Shown here piece after piece: positions 21,407 through 21,860 of a DNA stretch of 21,860 bases. A model generated the notes under the pieces. It saw nothing but the letters and a program-made list of their open reading frames with translations. It made no database searches and was not told the DNA's origin. The translations under genes were made by a program, and so were the position numbers. Source of the stretch: DASVLX01 sp036384655 (GTDB lineage: Bacteria > Actinomycetota > Actinomycetes > Mycobacteriales > Pseudonocardiaceae); assembly GCA_036384655.1 (NCBI GenBank), contig DASVLX010000188.1, positions 1 to 21,860 of the forward strand, read 5' to 3'. Numbering within the stretch: the stretch's first letter is position 1; each line of letters begins with the position of its first letter.

Positions 21407-21860
21407 TCAGCCCATCAGGCCGCGTTCGGCTTCGCGGAGTTTGTCCGCGATGACCTGGGGTGTGCCTGGGGCGATGCTGACGTATCCGGCGCGATTGACG
21501 ATGTGCATCCGTCCCTGGTGAATGTCCTGGTAATACACGGGTTCGGTGGTCCGTCGCGGGTGGCCCGTGTGGTCACGGAGGCCGACATAGAGTTCGCCGG
21601 TGCCGACGAGTGGCCGCTCGGCCAGCTGGCGGAGTTTGCCGGCCGGGCCGCCGGTGGAAATGCTGGGTTGCCAGAACAGCTCGTCGGAGTCGCGGTTGTC
21701 GGCCAGCTCGGCCAGCGGCAGGTTGATCGCCGGCACGTGTGCCGGCCCGACCTGGGGTAGTTGCCGGATCAGGACTTCGGGTAGCGACTGGTCGCGGACG
21801 CTGCTGAGTTCGATGGTGGCCGTGTCGAGGTCGTGGTAGGCGATGGCGATTTCGCTGCTG
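21407..21860 (-). CDS. EspG-family (ESX/type VII secretion-associated) protein, C-terminal part; 5' end outside the window
   Basis: The minus-strand frame is open from the window end to the TGA at 21409-21407, about 150 residues. EspG proteins are cytosolic chaperones that bind PE/PPE-type substrates of ESX secretion systems in mycobacteria; related proteins are widespread in Pseudonocardiales. The family-like C-terminus is visible: LVGTGELYVGLRDHTGHPRR, PVYYQDIHQGRMHIV and YVSIAPGTPQVIADKLREAE. Upstream residues ELSSVRDQSLPEVLIRQLPQ and AINLPLAELAD fit the mixed alpha/beta core. A GTG at 21736 is inside this open frame and is probably not the start. No other ESX gene is in view, so whether it belongs to a secretion locus or is solitary is unknown. 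Identification rests on pattern memory. Confidence 0.72.
   Translation of the reverse strand, partial: SSEIAIAYHDLDTATIELSSVRDQSLPEVLIRQLPQVGPAHVPAINLPLAELADNRDSDELFWQPSISTGGPAGKLRQLAERPLVGTGELYVGLRDHTGHPRRTTEPVYYQDIHQGRMHIVNRAGYVSIAPGTPQVIADKLREAERGLMG

Overview
The window is high-G+C DNA with tightly packed operons, many GTG starts and ATGA/GTGA stop-start overlaps. It carries an actinobacterial paaABCDE set, a deazaflavin (F420)-type nitroreductase and an ESX-associated EspG-like protein. Together these point to an actinomycete, most likely Pseudonocardiales/Mycobacteriales-like. That placement is inference; no rRNA or other taxonomic marker is present.

Layout. (1) 1-3396 (+): the 3' two thirds of paaA, then paaB, paaC, paaD and paaE, the phenylacetyl-CoA epoxidase. 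(2) 3440-5138 (-): uronate dehydrogenase (udh) behind an IclR regulator. (3) 5139-5340: a repeat-rich divergent control region with a candidate promoter, a perfect inverted repeat and two sets of tandem 14-bp repeats. (4) 5341-10668 (+): kdgD, gudD, an uncharacterised 402-aa protein, a TIM-barrel sugar isomerase/epimerase-like protein and a Gfo/Idh/MocA oxidoreductase. Junctions overlap or are short, so this looks like one operon. Udh, GudD and KdgD make up the oxidative uronate pathway from galacturonate or glucuronate through glucarate to 2-oxoglutarate semialdehyde. The last three genes have no assigned step and are the most likely place for new biochemistry. (5) 10665-10886 (-): the 3' remnant of a probably foreign gene, possibly a nucleotidyltransferase toxin of the AbiEii type, with lower G+C. 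(6) 10894-15423 (-): deazaflavin-dependent nitroreductase, class A penicillin-binding protein and a compact UvrD-like helicase. (7) 15493-16032 (-): an Lrp/AsnC regulator divergent from a three-gene 2-oxoacid dehydrogenase operon (E1 alpha, E1 beta, E2; 16146-19562, +), probably the branched-chain (bkd) type. (8) 19596-20195 (-): a TetR regulator whose upstream region carries a site very close to the PaaR operator I recall from Corynebacterium. It may be the phenylacetate regulator, placed about 17 kb from paaE. (9) 20380-21348 (+): a LysR regulator. (10) 21407-21860 (-): the C-terminal part of an EspG-family protein, running off the window.

The catabolic parts fit together. Phenylacetate, uronates and branched-chain 2-oxoacids would all be funnelled to acyl-CoA or TCA-cycle intermediates, each under a local regulator (TetR/PaaR-like, IclR, Lrp). 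No rRNA, tRNA, CRISPR array or insertion sequence was seen. All positions and motifs were read by eye, without database searches.
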